Numbered from the stretch's first letter, positions 41,117 to 50,366 are shown. The stretch is 64,000 nucleotides of DNA from Campylobacter concisus (GCF_003048775.2 NZ_CP049272.1:1054001-1118000), one strand, 5' to 3'. Notes: generated by a model from the sequence alone, not told the origin. Program-made: numbers and translations.

Positions 41117-42457
41117 TTAAAAACCCATAAAGAAATTTTGAAGTCCAACTTTTCCATTAAATATAATATCTTTTTTGCTTGGATCATATTTAAATTCGCT
41201 TATTACTTTTTTGTCCTCTTCTTTAAAATATCCAGCAGATATCAAAGTAGGCTCAACAAAAGCTACTTCTGGCACTAATGTATTAAAAAAATTCGCCAGA
41301 CTTTCATCGACACTTATTTTTCCACTAAGAGATAATTTATCAAAAATTTCTGACTGATTTGTTCCCTTTTTAAAGCCATTTACTGCTGCATCTAAATTTA
41401 GCTTTAGAGCCTTATCTCCCTTTTTGAAACTTAATGTATCTATTTTTATACTTGGATTTTTTTCTAATACTTGATCTATTATTTCATCAAAATTTAATCC
41501 AGCTAAAACATTATAATTTTCTTCATTATTTAAATTATTAAGCTTGTCTAATACATTATTTAATGCAGGCACATTGATATTTGCGATTTTGCTATCAAAG
41601 ACAAAATCTGTATATTTTACTTTATCAACTGCTACTATACCTATTTTTATAACATCGTCTGATCTTCCAAGATCATTTGAGATTTCAAATTTTGAGTCAT
41701 ACTTAAAGTCATCTATCAAAATATTACTTATATCATTAGATGCGAAAGACACCCTTTTAAATTTAACTTTTGCCAAATAAGGTACAAGCTGGCTTTCTAA
41801 AATTTTTGAAAACTTAACTGGCTCTTTATAACTTGAGTCAATATAAAACCCTTCGATATTTAGATCAACTTTATTGTATTCACTAAAATCTTTCAAAACA
41901 ATCTTATCTGCTTCAACCTTTAAGCTGTTTATACTATCTTTTGAATCAAGCGTCATACCAATCTTTATATCTTTTGTATTAAATGCAGTTTTTTGCTTAT
42001 CATTAAATTCAATATTGCTAAATTTAATATCCACATCTTTATTGCCAGTTAGGCTGACTTTTGTTTTAGTTGTTGCAATAACATTTGAACCCATAAATGT
42101 TGCGATAATATTTTTAATCATATCGTTTTGAATAGAAATTTTTGAGTCTATTTCAAAGCCATCTATAAAAGCAAGCACTGTATGAGAAATTTCATTTTCT
42201 ACTTTAAAAACCAAATCCTCATTTACATTTTTACCAAATATATTTTCCAAAAGATCTTTTGAAACACTAAAATCAAATGATCCTTTTGAACCAAAAAAAC
42301 CTTTTTTGTAATTGTTATTAGAAATTTTAAAGCCCTTAATATTGTTTAGATCATTCACTATCCTTTGATAGTTTTTCTCCACCTCATTTGAAGCAAAATA
42401 AACCGCTCCAATGGCCACCACGATAACCACGATTAAAGCAGATATCACCTTTTTCAT
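41117..42457 (-). CDS. DUF945 (YdgA-like) envelope protein
   Basis: A 446-residue protein with an N-terminal membrane anchor (KKVISALIVVIVVAIGAVYFA). A long beta-rich, probably periplasmic domain follows, with the family features NIKGFKISNNNYKKGFFGSKG and VFKVENEISHTVLAFIDGF. I choose the ATG at 42457 because AAAGGAG is seven bases upstream; the upstream in-frame extension would lie inside the dedA gene. The first ATGA overlaps the dedA stop. Function unknown. Confidence 0.82.
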   Translation of the reverse strand: MKKVISALIVVIVVAIGAVYFASNEVEKNYQRIVNDLNNIKGFKISNNNYKKGFFGSKGSFDFSVSKDLLENIFGKNVNEDLVFKVENEISHTVLAFIDGFEIDSKISIQNDMIKNIIATFMGSNVIATTKTKVSLTGNKDVDIKFSNIEFNDKQKTAFNTKDIKIGMTLDSKDSINSLKVEADKIVLKDFSEYNKVDLNIEGFYIDSSYKEPVKFSKILESQLVPYLAKVKFKRVSFASNDISNILIDDFKYDSKFEISNDLGRSDDVIKIGIVAVDKVKYTDFVFDSKIANINVPALNNVLDKLNNLNNEENYNVLAGLNFDEIIDQVLEKNPSIKIDTLSFKKGDKALKLNLDAAVNGFKKGTNQSEIFDKLSLSGKISVDESLANFFNTLVPEVAFVEPTLISAGYFKEEDKKVISEFKYDPSKKDIIFNGKVGLQNFFMGF

Positions 42458-43020
42458 GCTTTTCTCCTTTTTGTAATATGTTGTAAAAAAAACCAAATTC
42501 CAAGCAACAAACAAACCATAGCAAGAGGCATAATATATCCATGCTCGCCAAGATAGTCGCTTACACCTACAAAATAATCACCCGCTTTAAAGCTGGCAAA
42601 TCCGATAATGACCGCCCAAAGCACTGACGAGATCAAATTTATAATGCTAAATTTATAAAATGAATATTTCGTAAGTCCAAGCGCGATAGGAACCAAAGTT
42701 TTAACTCCGTAGATAAATTTTTTGATAAATATTATCTTATCGCCGTGTTTTTTGGCCAAAATTCCTGCATAAGCGAGCTTTCTTTTATGATTTTTGATAT
42801 AAGGCATAAGTGAGTTTTTATTAAATCTTGCGACATAAAAAATTAGCGTGTCACCGATTGTATTTGCCACAGCAGCGACAATTATACTAAGAGTGATATC
42901 CATCTTGCCAGCAAAACTTAAAATTCCAGCGGCGATTAATGCAACCATGCCGCCACCAAGGCTATAAAAAAACAATACAATATAGCCATATGTTGAAACT
43001 GAGTTTATAATATCTTGCAT
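42454..43020 (-). CDS. DedA/VTT-family membrane protein
   Basis: A 188-residue integral membrane protein of the SNARE-associated (VTT) family. The re-entrant-loop motif reads GDTLIFYVARFNKNSLMPYI and the second is KFIYGVKTLVPIALGLTKYSF, with the conserved E/G-x-x-x-P-x-x-R replaced by IYGVKTLVP. DedA proteins are undecaprenyl-phosphate or lipid flippases. It shares one base with the SYLF stop and four with the DUF945 start. Confidence 0.85.
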   Translation of the reverse strand: MQDIINSVSTYGYIVLFFYSLGGGMVALIAAGILSFAGKMDITLSIIVAAVANTIGDTLIFYVARFNKNSLMPYIKNHKRKLAYAGILAKKHGDKIIFIKKFIYGVKTLVPIALGLTKYSFYKFSIINLISSVLWAVIIGFASFKAGDYFVGVSDYLGEHGYIMPLAMVCLLLGIWFFLQHITKRRKA

Positions 43021-43616
43021 TAATCTCCTAAAAGTTTAGATGCGGAGGCTATTAGCTGTTCATAGGCATAGCCACTTTGCTTTAAAATTTCTTCTCTTGC
43101 ACTGATGACTGCTCCACCAAAGCTAGCTCCCGCAAAGAAACCATCATTTGCAGCATACGCGTAGATGTCGCTTGAAAATTTAAAATCGCTTACTTTACTG
43201 TAATTGCGTCCAATGTCACCAAAAGCTACTGAAAGCTTTGTATCAAGCGTGATCTTGGCATCTTTAATATCGTGGATAATGCTATCTTTAAATATAAAAA
43301 GTACAAGTGAACTATCTTCATAACCAAGCTGTATACCGATACTGCCGCCACTTATGCTAACTGGTAAAATTTCACTTGGCGAGTTAATGTTACCAACAAC
43401 CATGATGCCATCTCCGCCCATGCCACCAACTACAAAACCGACCTTTTTAACACTTGGAAAGATGATCGTTGCTTTTGACTGCTCGATTAGCTCTTTTATA
43501 GGAGCATTTCTAGCACCTCTCATAGTTGTTATAAACGAGTTTGCCGAGTCTAGCACGAGCTCCTCGCTAGCAAAGCCAAGTGAGAAAAATAATAAAATTG
43601 AAAAAAGAAATTTCAT
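43020..43616 (-). CDS. SYLF (Ysc84-like) lipid-binding domain protein, paralog 1
   Basis: A 198-residue exported protein with signal peptide KFLFSILLFFSLGFA. The SYLF fold shows AIIFPSVKKVGFVVGGMGGDGIM, then ISGGSIGIQLGYEDSSLVLFIF and FFAGASFGGAVIS. Such domains bind phospholipids. A related gene lies at 53138-53800. It sits between rny and dedA in one operon. Confidence 0.88.
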   Translation of the reverse strand: MKFLFSILLFFSLGFASEELVLDSANSFITTMRGARNAPIKELIEQSKATIIFPSVKKVGFVVGGMGGDGIMVVGNINSPSEILPVSISGGSIGIQLGYEDSSLVLFIFKDSIIHDIKDAKITLDTKLSVAFGDIGRNYSKVSDFKFSSDIYAYAANDGFFAGASFGGAVISAREEILKQSGYAYEQLIASASKLLGD

Positions 43617-43625
43617 ATCTTGCCG

Positions 43626-45179
43626 TTATTTTGCAAAATCAACAGCACGAGTCTCTCTGATGACACTTACTTTTATCTCACCAGGATACTGTACCTTGCT
43701 CTCGATCTCTTGAGCTATCTCTTTTGCTACAAGCACTGCCTCATCGTCGTTTATGAGCTTGGCATTTGCAATGACGCGAATCTCACGGCCAGCGTTGATC
43801 GCATAAGCTTGCTTGATGCCATCTTTGCTTTTTGCGATGTTTTCGATCTCTTCGACACGCTTTAAGAAGCTCTCAAGTACCTCGCGCCTTGCACCTGGAC
43901 GAGCTGCACTTAGTGCGTCAGCTGCGCAAACAGCCGCACTTTCTATACTTGTTGCCTCTTCGTGACCGTGGTGAGCATAGATAGCGTTGATAACTACTGG
44001 ATGCTCTTTGTAGCGCTTACAAATTTCTGCTCCAAGATCAACGTGACTGCCCTCGTACTCGTGAGTTAGTGCCTTACCGATATCGTGAAGTATGCCAGCT
44101 CTTTTTGCAAGTTTCTCATCTCCGCCACACTCAGCTGCGATGATGCCAGCAAGGTGAGCTACTTCAAGGCTGTGAGCCAAGGCATTTTGACCATAGCTTG
44201 CTCTAAATTTAAGCTTGCCTATTAGTTTTATGATCTCTGGATGAATTTTATTTAGACCAAGATCCATGACGATATTTTCGCCCTCTTCTTGTATACTTTG
44301 CTCAAATTCTTCAGTCACTTTTTTGTGAAGGTCTTCTATCCTTGCTGGCTGAATTCTTCCATCCTCCACCAAAAGCTCGATCACTCTTGTTGCGATCGCA
44401 CGTCTGTAAAGATTGAAGCTGCTTAGTATAATCGCGTGAGGTGTATCATCGATGATGATATCAACGCCAAGCACCATTTCAAGGGTCTTGATGTTACGTC
44501 CTTCTTTGCCAATGATCCTACCTTTTAGCTCATCGTTTTTGATATTTACGACATTTATCAGACGCTCAGCCGCAAATTCTCCAGCAAATCTTGACGTAGC
44601 CTGCGCCAAGATGTAATTAACCCTCTTTTTAGCCTCTCTTTTTGCCTCTTCTTCGTATTTCCTAACGATATGAGCGATATCCGCACGAGACTTCTCCTCG
44701 ACCTTTTTAAGCACGACCTCTTTTGCCTCTTCTTCCGTTAAGCCAGCAGCGTGCTCAAGTACCCTTATCGCCTCTTCTACTTTGTTTTGATAAGTCGCTT
44801 TTAAATTTAAGCCCTCTTCGTAAGTTATCTTTGCGTCTTGCTTATCCTTTTCAAAAAGCTCTTTACTTTCGTTTAAAAGCTCTTGCTCATTTAGCAAAAT
44901 TTTCTCTTTTTTGGTTAGTTCATCAAATTTACTTGCATACTCTTTTTGAAGCTTTGTCGTCTTGTCATCGTATCTTTTTTTAGCCTCAAATTCAGCCTCT
45001 TGTACTGAAATTTTAGAATTTTTAAGCGTTAGCTCAGCTTCGTATTCTATTGCTTTTGCCTTTGCTTTTGCTTGTTCTAAGAAGATGTTGTAGTTTGCAT
45101 CATTTATCTTTTTAGCGTATAGATACCCTGCTCCAACGCCAGCCACACCGGCTCCTAAGCCTATTAAAACCTCTATCAT
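43626..45179 (-). CDS. rny: Ribonuclease Y
   Basis: A 517-residue endoribonuclease that starts bulk mRNA decay. An N-terminal membrane anchor (VLIGLGAGVAGVGAGYLYA) is followed by a long coiled coil (about 25-200), a KH domain (GRIIGKEGRNIKTLEMVLGV) and an HD domain (AGILHDIGKALTHEYEGSHVDLGAE, in pieces). All catalytic His/Asp pairs are present. The start overlaps the 3' end of the formyl-THF cyclo-ligase gene by 68 bases. Confidence 0.96.
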   Translation of the reverse strand: MIEVLIGLGAGVAGVGAGYLYAKKINDANYNIFLEQAKAKAKAIEYEAELTLKNSKISVQEAEFEAKKRYDDKTTKLQKEYASKFDELTKKEKILLNEQELLNESKELFEKDKQDAKITYEEGLNLKATYQNKVEEAIRVLEHAAGLTEEEAKEVVLKKVEEKSRADIAHIVRKYEEEAKREAKKRVNYILAQATSRFAGEFAAERLINVVNIKNDELKGRIIGKEGRNIKTLEMVLGVDIIIDDTPHAIILSSFNLYRRAIATRVIELLVEDGRIQPARIEDLHKKVTEEFEQSIQEEGENIVMDLGLNKIHPEIIKLIGKLKFRASYGQNALAHSLEVAHLAGIIAAECGGDEKLAKRAGILHDIGKALTHEYEGSHVDLGAEICKRYKEHPVVINAIYAHHGHEEATSIESAAVCAADALSAARPGARREVLESFLKRVEEIENIAKSKDGIKQAYAINAGREIRVIANAKLINDDEAVLVAKEIAQEIESKVQYPGEIKVSVIRETRAVDFAK

Positions 45180-45744
45180 TTATTCCTCTTTTTATATAAT
45201 TTTTATTTGGGGTTATATAAAAGTCTGCTACCGCGTCTTGTGCATTTGAAAGCACATTTTTGGTGTAAAAGTCTTTTATCTCAAGAAAAACTATCCGTTT
45301 TGGCTTAATAGGCAAAGAGTCAAAAAATCTATCATAAAATCCTTTTCCATGCCCTATCCTAGCCATAGCTCCATCAACCCCAATCGCTGGAACTACTGCC
45401 ATATCAAGTCTAACATTATCCATTTTTTTGCCAGATGGCTGTCTGACGTTAAATTTATAAGTTATAAATGGCAGTCGCAATCTTACCATCTTTAAGCTAA
45501 GACCTACCATAAAAGGGGCAAAAATTTCACATTTATGTGATAAATTTCGCCTTATTTTAAGTACATCGACTTCGTAGTTAAGTGGCAAATAAAACAGTAC
45601 TTTCTTAGAATTTGTAAAATTTATCAAATTTAAAAGAGTTTTCGTAGCTTTATAGTGCGAGCATTTGGCCTTAAATTTAGTAAGTTTCATCAAATTTGCT
45701 CTTGCATTTTTTCTAAATTCATTTTTTTCTAAATTAACGCTCAT
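45112..45744 (-). CDS. 5-formyltetrahydrofolate cyclo-ligase family protein
   Basis: A 210-residue protein of the YgfA/MTHFS family, converting 5-formyl-THF to methenyl-THF with ATP. The signature MARIGHGKGFYDRFFD is present, as is the N-terminal FRKNARANLMKL Arg/Lys region. I start at the ATG at 45744 (MSVNLEKNEFRK), preceded by AAAGAGC; the open frame continues upstream without homology. The last 22 residues run through the rny start region, a 68-base overlap in another frame, and look random (RGFNRLRSRCGWRWSR). Confidence 0.85.
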   Translation of the reverse strand: MSVNLEKNEFRKNARANLMKLTKFKAKCSHYKATKTLLNLINFTNSKKVLFYLPLNYEVDVLKIRRNLSHKCEIFAPFMVGLSLKMVRLRLPFITYKFNVRQPSGKKMDNVRLDMAVVPAIGVDGAMARIGHGKGFYDRFFDSLPIKPKRIVFLEIKDFYTKNVLSNAQDAVADFYITPNKNYIKRGINDRGFNRLRSRCGWRWSRVSIR

Positions 45745-45793
45745 TTTATGCTCTTTCTTGTATAATCCTGAAATCTTATTCAAAAGGAAATTT

Positions 45794-46426
45794 ATGACAT
45801 TAAAACGAGCAATTATAACATCACTTTGCATTTTTGCATTTTTTGGATGCGGCGACGAGAACAAGCAAAAAAAAGAGCAAAATACAAGCGAACAAACGCA
45901 GGGCAAAATTTTAGATAAAAATGCTAGCAAAGATGAAAATTTAAGCAAAGACTCACTCACTCCAAAAATGAGTGAAAGTGCCCAAGAAAACGAGGTAAAA
46001 GAGATAAATCTAAAGCTGCTAAATGGCACAACTATGCAGATTACAAAAAGAAGTAATGGCTTTGATGTAAAAGATGGTAAAAAAGCAACTCTTTATGTAT
46101 TTTTCGCCACTTGGTGTCCTCCTTGCAAGGCTGAGATCCCACACTTAAATAACCTAAGCGAGAAATTTAAAAACGAGCTAGATATCGTTGGTGTGCTACT
46201 TGAAGACAAAAGTGAAGATGAAGTAAAAGATTTTGCTCAAAAATATAAAATAAAATATGAAGTCGCAGTTGGTGAGGGAAATTTTTTATTTGAAAAAGCG
46301 ATGGGCGGTATAAAAGGCTTGCCTGCGTCAGCACTTTTTAAAGCAAATGGCGACTACGTTCAGGGCTACATCGGTCTTGTACCTGAAGAGATGCTTGAAA
46401 ACGACATAAATAGGGCAACAAAATAA
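45794..46426 (+). CDS. TlpA/ResA-type thioredoxin-fold lipoprotein
   Basis: A 210-residue periplasmic lipoprotein (lipobox IFAFFGC) with a 60-residue charged linker and a thioredoxin-like domain. The active site is FFATWCPPCKAEIP (CxxC with the TlpA-type Pro-Pro). FEKAMGGIKGLPASALF holds the cis-Pro loop. It probably reduces disulfides, for example on cytochrome c apoproteins. The ATG at 45794 follows AAAAGGAAATTT. The stop shares one base with the ftsY start. Confidence 0.9.
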   Translation: MTLKRAIITSLCIFAFFGCGDENKQKKEQNTSEQTQGKILDKNASKDENLSKDSLTPKMSESAQENEVKEINLKLLNGTTMQITKRSNGFDVKDGKKATLYVFFATWCPPCKAEIPHLNNLSEKFKNELDIVGVLLEDKSEDEVKDFAQKYKIKYEVAVGEGNFLFEKAMGGIKGLPASALFKANGDYVQGYIGLVPEEMLENDINRATK

Positions 46427-47292
46427 TGCTTGATTTTCTAAAAAAAGGCCTTGAGAAGACTTTTGGAGCGATAAGCTCAGCGAAGAAGTCAAAAAAGATA
46501 GACAAAGAAAGCTTAGAAGAAATTTTACTTGAGGCCGACGTAGCTTACGAGATCGTGGAAGAAATTTTATACTACTTACCGCCACAAGATGAAGTGAGCA
46601 GAACTGATCTTAGGCGCGTTATGAGTAGCTATTTTATCTACGAAAATGAGCGTGTGATCGAGCCTGATAAGCCATTTGTCGATCTCATCCTTGGCGTAAA
46701 TGGCGCTGGCAAGACGACAACGATCGCAAAGCTTGCAAATTTATATAAAAATAATGGCAAAAGCGTCATTTTAGGCGCTTGTGATACATTTAGAGCTGGG
46801 GCTATCGAGCAGCTGCGCCAGTGGTCGCTTAGGCTAAATGTGCCAATAGTCGCCACACAGCAAGGGCATGATCCTTCGGCTGTTGCTTACGATACGATCA
46901 GCTCAGCCCTTGCAAAAGGTATCGACCGAGTCATCCTTGACACAGCCGGCAGACTTCAAAACCAGACAAATTTAGCAAACGAGCTAGAAAAGATCGTTCG
47001 TATTAGCAAAAAGGCTTACGAAAAGGCGCCCCACCGCAAAATTTTGATTCTTGATGGCACGCAAGGTAACGCCGGAGTTGCACAAGCAAAGGCGTTTAAC
47101 GATATCGTCTCACTTGATGGTGTCATCATCACAAAGCTTGATGGCACTGCAAAGGGCGGAGCACTATTTGGCGTAGCAAGAGAGCTTGAGCTACCTATAT
47201 TTTATATAGGCGTTGGCGAGAGCATGGACGATATCATCAAATTTAATCCAGACGAGTTTTTAGACGAGCTGATGGACGCCATTTTTGAGTAG
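46426..47292 (+). CDS. ftsY: Signal recognition particle receptor FtsY
   Basis: A 288-residue SRP-type GTPase: N domain, then G domain with GVNGAGKTTTIAKLA, CDTFRAGAIEQLRQW, ILDTAGRLQNQ and ITKLDGTAKGGALF. It docks ribosome-SRP complexes at the inner membrane. The acidic A domain of E. coli is absent, as in other Campylobacterota. It overlaps the VanZ-like gene by eight bases. Confidence 0.96.
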   Translation: MLDFLKKGLEKTFGAISSAKKSKKIDKESLEEILLEADVAYEIVEEILYYLPPQDEVSRTDLRRVMSSYFIYENERVIEPDKPFVDLILGVNGAGKTTTIAKLANLYKNNGKSVILGACDTFRAGAIEQLRQWSLRLNVPIVATQQGHDPSAVAYDTISSALAKGIDRVILDTAGRLQNQTNLANELEKIVRISKKAYEKAPHRKILILDGTQGNAGVAQAKAFNDIVSLDGVIITKLDGTAKGGALFGVARELELPIFYIGVGESMDDIIKFNPDEFLDELMDAIFE

Positions 47293-47647
47293 AGTGAAAT
47301 TTCTTAGTAAAATTTGCTTTTTTATCGCTCTTTTGGCAATCGATTTTCTTGCATTTACTCCAAAAAGTCCCACGATCATCGAAAATTCGTGGGATAAAGC
47401 AAACTATTTTTTAGCTTTTTGCGTCCTATACATCCTGCTTTATCTTGGCTATGAGTTTAAAATTTTTAAAAATTTAGCCATACTTTTAGCCTTTGGCGTG
47501 CAAATAGAGCTCGTTCAGGCATTTTTACCAAACAGGAGCTTTAGCTTGCTTGACATCGTGGCTGACATGATCGGAGCGGCTTTTGGAGTGATGATAATTG
47601 AAATTTTAAAAAGGATAATTTATGGCAAAAGCAAAGCCAGTTTTTGA
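47285..47647 (+). CDS. VanZ-like family membrane protein
   Basis: A 120-residue protein with four predicted membrane helices and the VanZ-type motif IELVQAFLPNRSFSLLDIVADMIGAAFG. The start is TTG within the end of ftsY. Its stop lies inside the radA start region. Function unknown; VanZ proteins affect teicoplanin resistance in enterococci but this is not implied here. Confidence 0.85.
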   Translation: MSRVKFLSKICFFIALLAIDFLAFTPKSPTIIENSWDKANYFLAFCVLYILLYLGYEFKIFKNLAILLAFGVQIELVQAFLPNRSFSLLDIVADMIGAAFGVMIIEILKRIIYGKSKASF

Positions 47648-48962
47648 GTGTCAAGCGTGTGGTAATCAACAAGCAAAGTGGCTGGGCAAATGCCCGCAAT
47701 GTGGAGCCTGGGACAGCTTTGTTGAGCTTAGTCAAGCAGAGATAAAGATAAGCAAAGAGATAGCAAAAAGTAGTGGCGCACCCAGCAAAGCCATAAGTAT
47801 AGACGAAGTTGAAATTCAAAATTTCACGAGATTTAGCACCAAAGATAGCGAGCTAGACCTCGTTCTTGGTGGTGGCGTTGTCGAAGGCTCACTTGTGCTT
47901 ATAGGCGGCAGCCCAGGAATTGGCAAATCAACATTGCTTCTAAAAATTGGCTCAAATTTAGCAAAAGACGGCAAAAAAACGCTCTATGTAAGCGGCGAAG
48001 AGAGCCAAAGCCAGATAAAAATGAGAGCTGATAGGCTAAATGCTGTGGATAAAAATTTATACCTGCTAACTGAAATTTGCCTAGAAGATATCATGCTAGA
48101 GGTGCAAAAGAGCGACTACAAGGTGCTAGTCATTGACTCCATACAAACGCTTTATAGCCAAAATATAAGCTCCGCTCCAGGCTCGATCACGCAGGTTCGT
48201 GAGATCACATTTGAGCTGATGAGACTTGCAAAGAGCCAAAATATCTGCGTTTTTATCATAGGTCACATCACCAAAGAGGGTTCGATCGCAGGACCTAGAG
48301 TGCTTGAGCATATGGTCGATGTGGTGCTTTATTTTGAGGGCGACGCGAGCAGAGAGTTAAGAATTTTACGTGGGTTTAAAAACCGCTTTGGCTCGACGAG
48401 CGAGGTTGGCATCTTTGAGATGAGCCAGCACGGGCTCGTGAGTGCAAACGAAGTCTCCAGTAAATTTTTCACACGTGGCGGAGCGATGAGTGGCAGTGCG
48501 ATCACCATCATAATGGAAGGCTCAAGGGCACTTAGCATCGAAATTCAGGCACTTGTTTGTGAAAGTGCCTATCCAAAACGAAGCTCGACTGGCTTTGAGA
48601 GAAACCGCCTAGATATGCTGCTAGCCCTACTTGAGCGAAAGCTAGAAATTCCACTTGGACACTACGACGTCTTTATAAACGTTTCAGGTGGCGTTAAGAT
48701 AAGCGAAACTGCGGCAGATCTAGCCGTCATAGCAGCGATAATCAGCAGCTTCAAAAACCGCCCTATCAGCAAGGATAGTGTTTTTATCGGTGAGCTAAGT
48801 CTAAATGGTGAGATAAGAGAAATTTTTAACCTAGATCAGCGATTAAAAGAGGCAAAAACACAGAAATTTAAAAATGCTATCATCCCAAACAAACCGCTTG
48901 ACACACAAGGTCTAAAGTGCTTTTACGCCAAAGATATCACGCAAGTGCTTGAATGGATGTAA
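47622..48962 (+). CDS. radA: DNA repair protein RadA
   Basis: A 446-residue RecA-like recombination helicase. A four-Cys zinc finger at the N-terminus (CQACGNQQAKWLGKCPQCGAW, in pieces), Walker A GSPGIGKSTLL, the RadA-specific KNRFGS motif in LRGFKNRFGSTSEVG, and a Lon-like C-terminal domain (HYDVFINVSGGVKISETAADLA) are all present. It assists strand exchange and, in other bacteria, natural transformation. It overlaps the VanZ-like gene by 26 bases. Confidence 0.96.
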   Translation: MAKAKPVFECQACGNQQAKWLGKCPQCGAWDSFVELSQAEIKISKEIAKSSGAPSKAISIDEVEIQNFTRFSTKDSELDLVLGGGVVEGSLVLIGGSPGIGKSTLLLKIGSNLAKDGKKTLYVSGEESQSQIKMRADRLNAVDKNLYLLTEICLEDIMLEVQKSDYKVLVIDSIQTLYSQNISSAPGSITQVREITFELMRLAKSQNICVFIIGHITKEGSIAGPRVLEHMVDVVLYFEGDASRELRILRGFKNRFGSTSEVGIFEMSQHGLVSANEVSSKFFTRGGAMSGSAITIIMEGSRALSIEIQALVCESAYPKRSSTGFERNRLDMLLALLERKLEIPLGHYDVFINVSGGVKISETAADLAVIAAIISSFKNRPISKDSVFIGELSLNGEIREIFNLDQRLKEAKTQKFKNAIIPNKPLDTQGLKCFYAKDITQVLEWM

Positions 48963-48971
48963 ATTTATCTT

Positions 48972-49002
48972 GCCAGCAAATTAATATCAATACTTTGCTG
49001 GC
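48972..49002. terminator. Hairpin after radA
   Basis: GCCAGCAAA (48972-48980) and TTTGCTGGC (48994-49002) pair perfectly nine bases after the radA stop. The T run is poor, so termination may be weak, but the place between convergent genes fits. Confidence 0.55.
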
Positions 49003-49105
49003 TAAGCCATGTTTTGAAATTTATCTTTTGCATAAGTCTAAGAACATCTATGCTTTTTCTTTGAAATTTAAATTATAAAAATTCCATTCTTTGCTTATAA
49101 AATAC

Positions 49106-49315
49106 CTATGCCCTCTTATCCACTTTAAGCTTTGCCACTTTTTCTAAAATTTCAAACATGCTCTTGCCACTATCAAATTCACTCTTTATAAATTTATAGA
49201 TCTCCTTAAATCTCTCATCGGCTTCAAGCTTATAGGTTTGAGACTTTTTAGTAACTTGTATAGGTGTAAATTTCTTCTCTTTTTTATCTTCTTCGTTTTG
49301 TGTTTCAAGAATCAT
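49106..49315 (-). CDS. Small conserved hypothetical protein, second gene of a sigma28-type unit
   Basis: A 69-residue, highly charged, helical protein with no signal peptide. It resembles a chaperone or adaptor only in size and acidity (KLEADERFKEIYKFIKSEFDSG). It overlaps the end of the 190-residue gene by 11 bases, so both share one transcript. If the larger protein is secreted by the flagellar apparatus, this could be its chaperone, but that is speculation. Confidence 0.65.
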   Translation of the reverse strand: MILETQNEEDKKEKKFTPIQVTKKSQTYKLEADERFKEIYKFIKSEFDSGKSMFEILEKVAKLKVDKRA

Positions 49316-49877
49316 TGATGGAATTTATAGTCTCTTTTGTTAGCTCCTCATCAAGCTCTAAACCAAAGCGCTTTTTTAGTGCAAATTTAGTCCAATTAGC
49401 TTTAAACTCATCAACGCTCATATTGCTATCAAGTAACTCGGCTGTTTTTGTTCCACCAAAGGTAAAATCAGAGAAACCATGCTTTCTGGTATATCTTTTT
49501 ATAAATTCATTAACGGATAAAGTCTCTGAGTCACCAAAAGCTCTCTCAAGCCCTAAAGCACCACTATCATCTATAAAATTCTTTAGCTCATCTATCTCAC
49601 CTTTTGAAAAAGTATCGTCATAGCCCATAAGCTTGCCAAGTATGCTTACTCTCGCCTCTCCTTCACCTTTTACAAAGCCAGTGAGTGAGTGTTCATATCT
49701 GTCATATTCCCTTGCTTTAGCTTTATCGTCTAGGCTCATATACTTAGGAAATGTCATGCCATGACCCATATCGTTACTAAGTATCTCATTTATATCGTTA
49801 AATTGAAAGCCCATCTCTCTTGCTATGTTTTCTCTTGAGAGATAGTTAGGGGTTGAAAGATTATTAGAAATTTGCAT
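49305..49877 (-). CDS. Hypothetical protein with a flagellar sigma28-type promoter, candidate co-secreted effector
   Basis: A 190-residue soluble protein that I cannot assign to a family. The N-terminus (MQISNNLSTPNYLSRENI) is polar, Ser/Asn-rich and lacks a Sec signal, as is common for substrates of the flagellar export apparatus. The body is acidic, with DDSGALGLERAFGDSETLSVNEF looking EF-hand-like without a full loop. A sigma28-type promoter 46 bases upstream would co-regulate it with flagellin. The AAGGATAGTAAA ribosome site supports the start. Confidence 0.7.
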   Translation of the reverse strand: MQISNNLSTPNYLSRENIAREMGFQFNDINEILSNDMGHGMTFPKYMSLDDKAKAREYDRYEHSLTGFVKGEGEARVSILGKLMGYDDTFSKGEIDELKNFIDDSGALGLERAFGDSETLSVNEFIKRYTRKHGFSDFTFGGTKTAELLDSNMSVDEFKANWTKFALKKRFGLELDEELTKETINSINDS

Positions 49878-49922
49878 TTTACTATCCTTAGTCTCTTTAG
49901 CTCCATTAAATCTTAATTAAAG

Positions 49923-49949
49923 ATATCGTCTTTTCTTTAAAAAATTTTA
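49923..49949 (-). promoter_or_regulatory. Sigma28 (FliA)-type promoter before the 190-residue unknown gene
   Basis: On the minus strand TAAAATTT is followed, after 13 bases, by CGATAT (TAAA box, N11, GACGATAT). Spacing is the same as in the flaG promoter of this window. The -10 CGATAT is the core most diagnostic for sigma28. Confidence 0.6.
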
Positions 49950-50021
49950 TAAAAATACATTTTTTAAATTTATTGGAAGTAGTTAAAAGATATTAAAAAG
50001 CTTTGTAAAAATGTATAAATT

Positions 50022-50366
50022 TTAGACAATCATCACTGCAGCTACGGCAAATCCGCCATCGTGAGTTATGCTAAGGCTTGCTTCTTTGATATTAAAATTT
50101 GTATAAATTTTTGGGCTAAATTTTATCTTTGGTGCGTTTTTTGCGTCTTTGCTAAGCTCAATGTCCAAAAAGCCACACTCTTTGCTGATACCCACACCAA
50201 GAGCTTTGCTAGCTGCTTCTTTGGCCGCCCAAAATCCAGCCAAAGTCGCATCATTTTTTGCTAGCGCGATCTCGTCATCACTAAGAAATTTTTTTAAAAA
50301 AAGCTCGCCGTAACGAGCTTTGAGTCTAGAAATTCTATCTATCTTAACGATATCAATGCCTATCAT
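50022..50366 (-). CDS. acpS: Holo-[acyl-carrier-protein] synthase
   Basis: A 114-residue AcpS that transfers phosphopantetheine from CoA to acyl carrier protein. The N-terminal [11 protein letters not shown] carries the metal-binding Asp, and [16 protein letters not shown] is the second motif with the conserved Glu and Lys. [16 protein letters not shown] is the C-terminal strand. It overlaps the fliL stop by four bases, the same fliL-acpS pair known in C. jejuni. Confidence 0.94.
   Translation of the reverse strand: MIGIDIVKIDRISRLKARYGELFLKKFLSDDEIALAKNDATLAGFWAAKEAASKALGVGISKECGFLDIELSKDAKNAPKIKFSPKIYTNFNIKEASLSITHDGGFAVAAVMIV

Noticed and set aside
45745..46029. In-frame extension of the cyclo-ligase gene by 95 codons
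   Set aside because: It is low-complexity antisense to the TlpA-like lipoprotein gene, and a good start with ribosome site exists at 45744.
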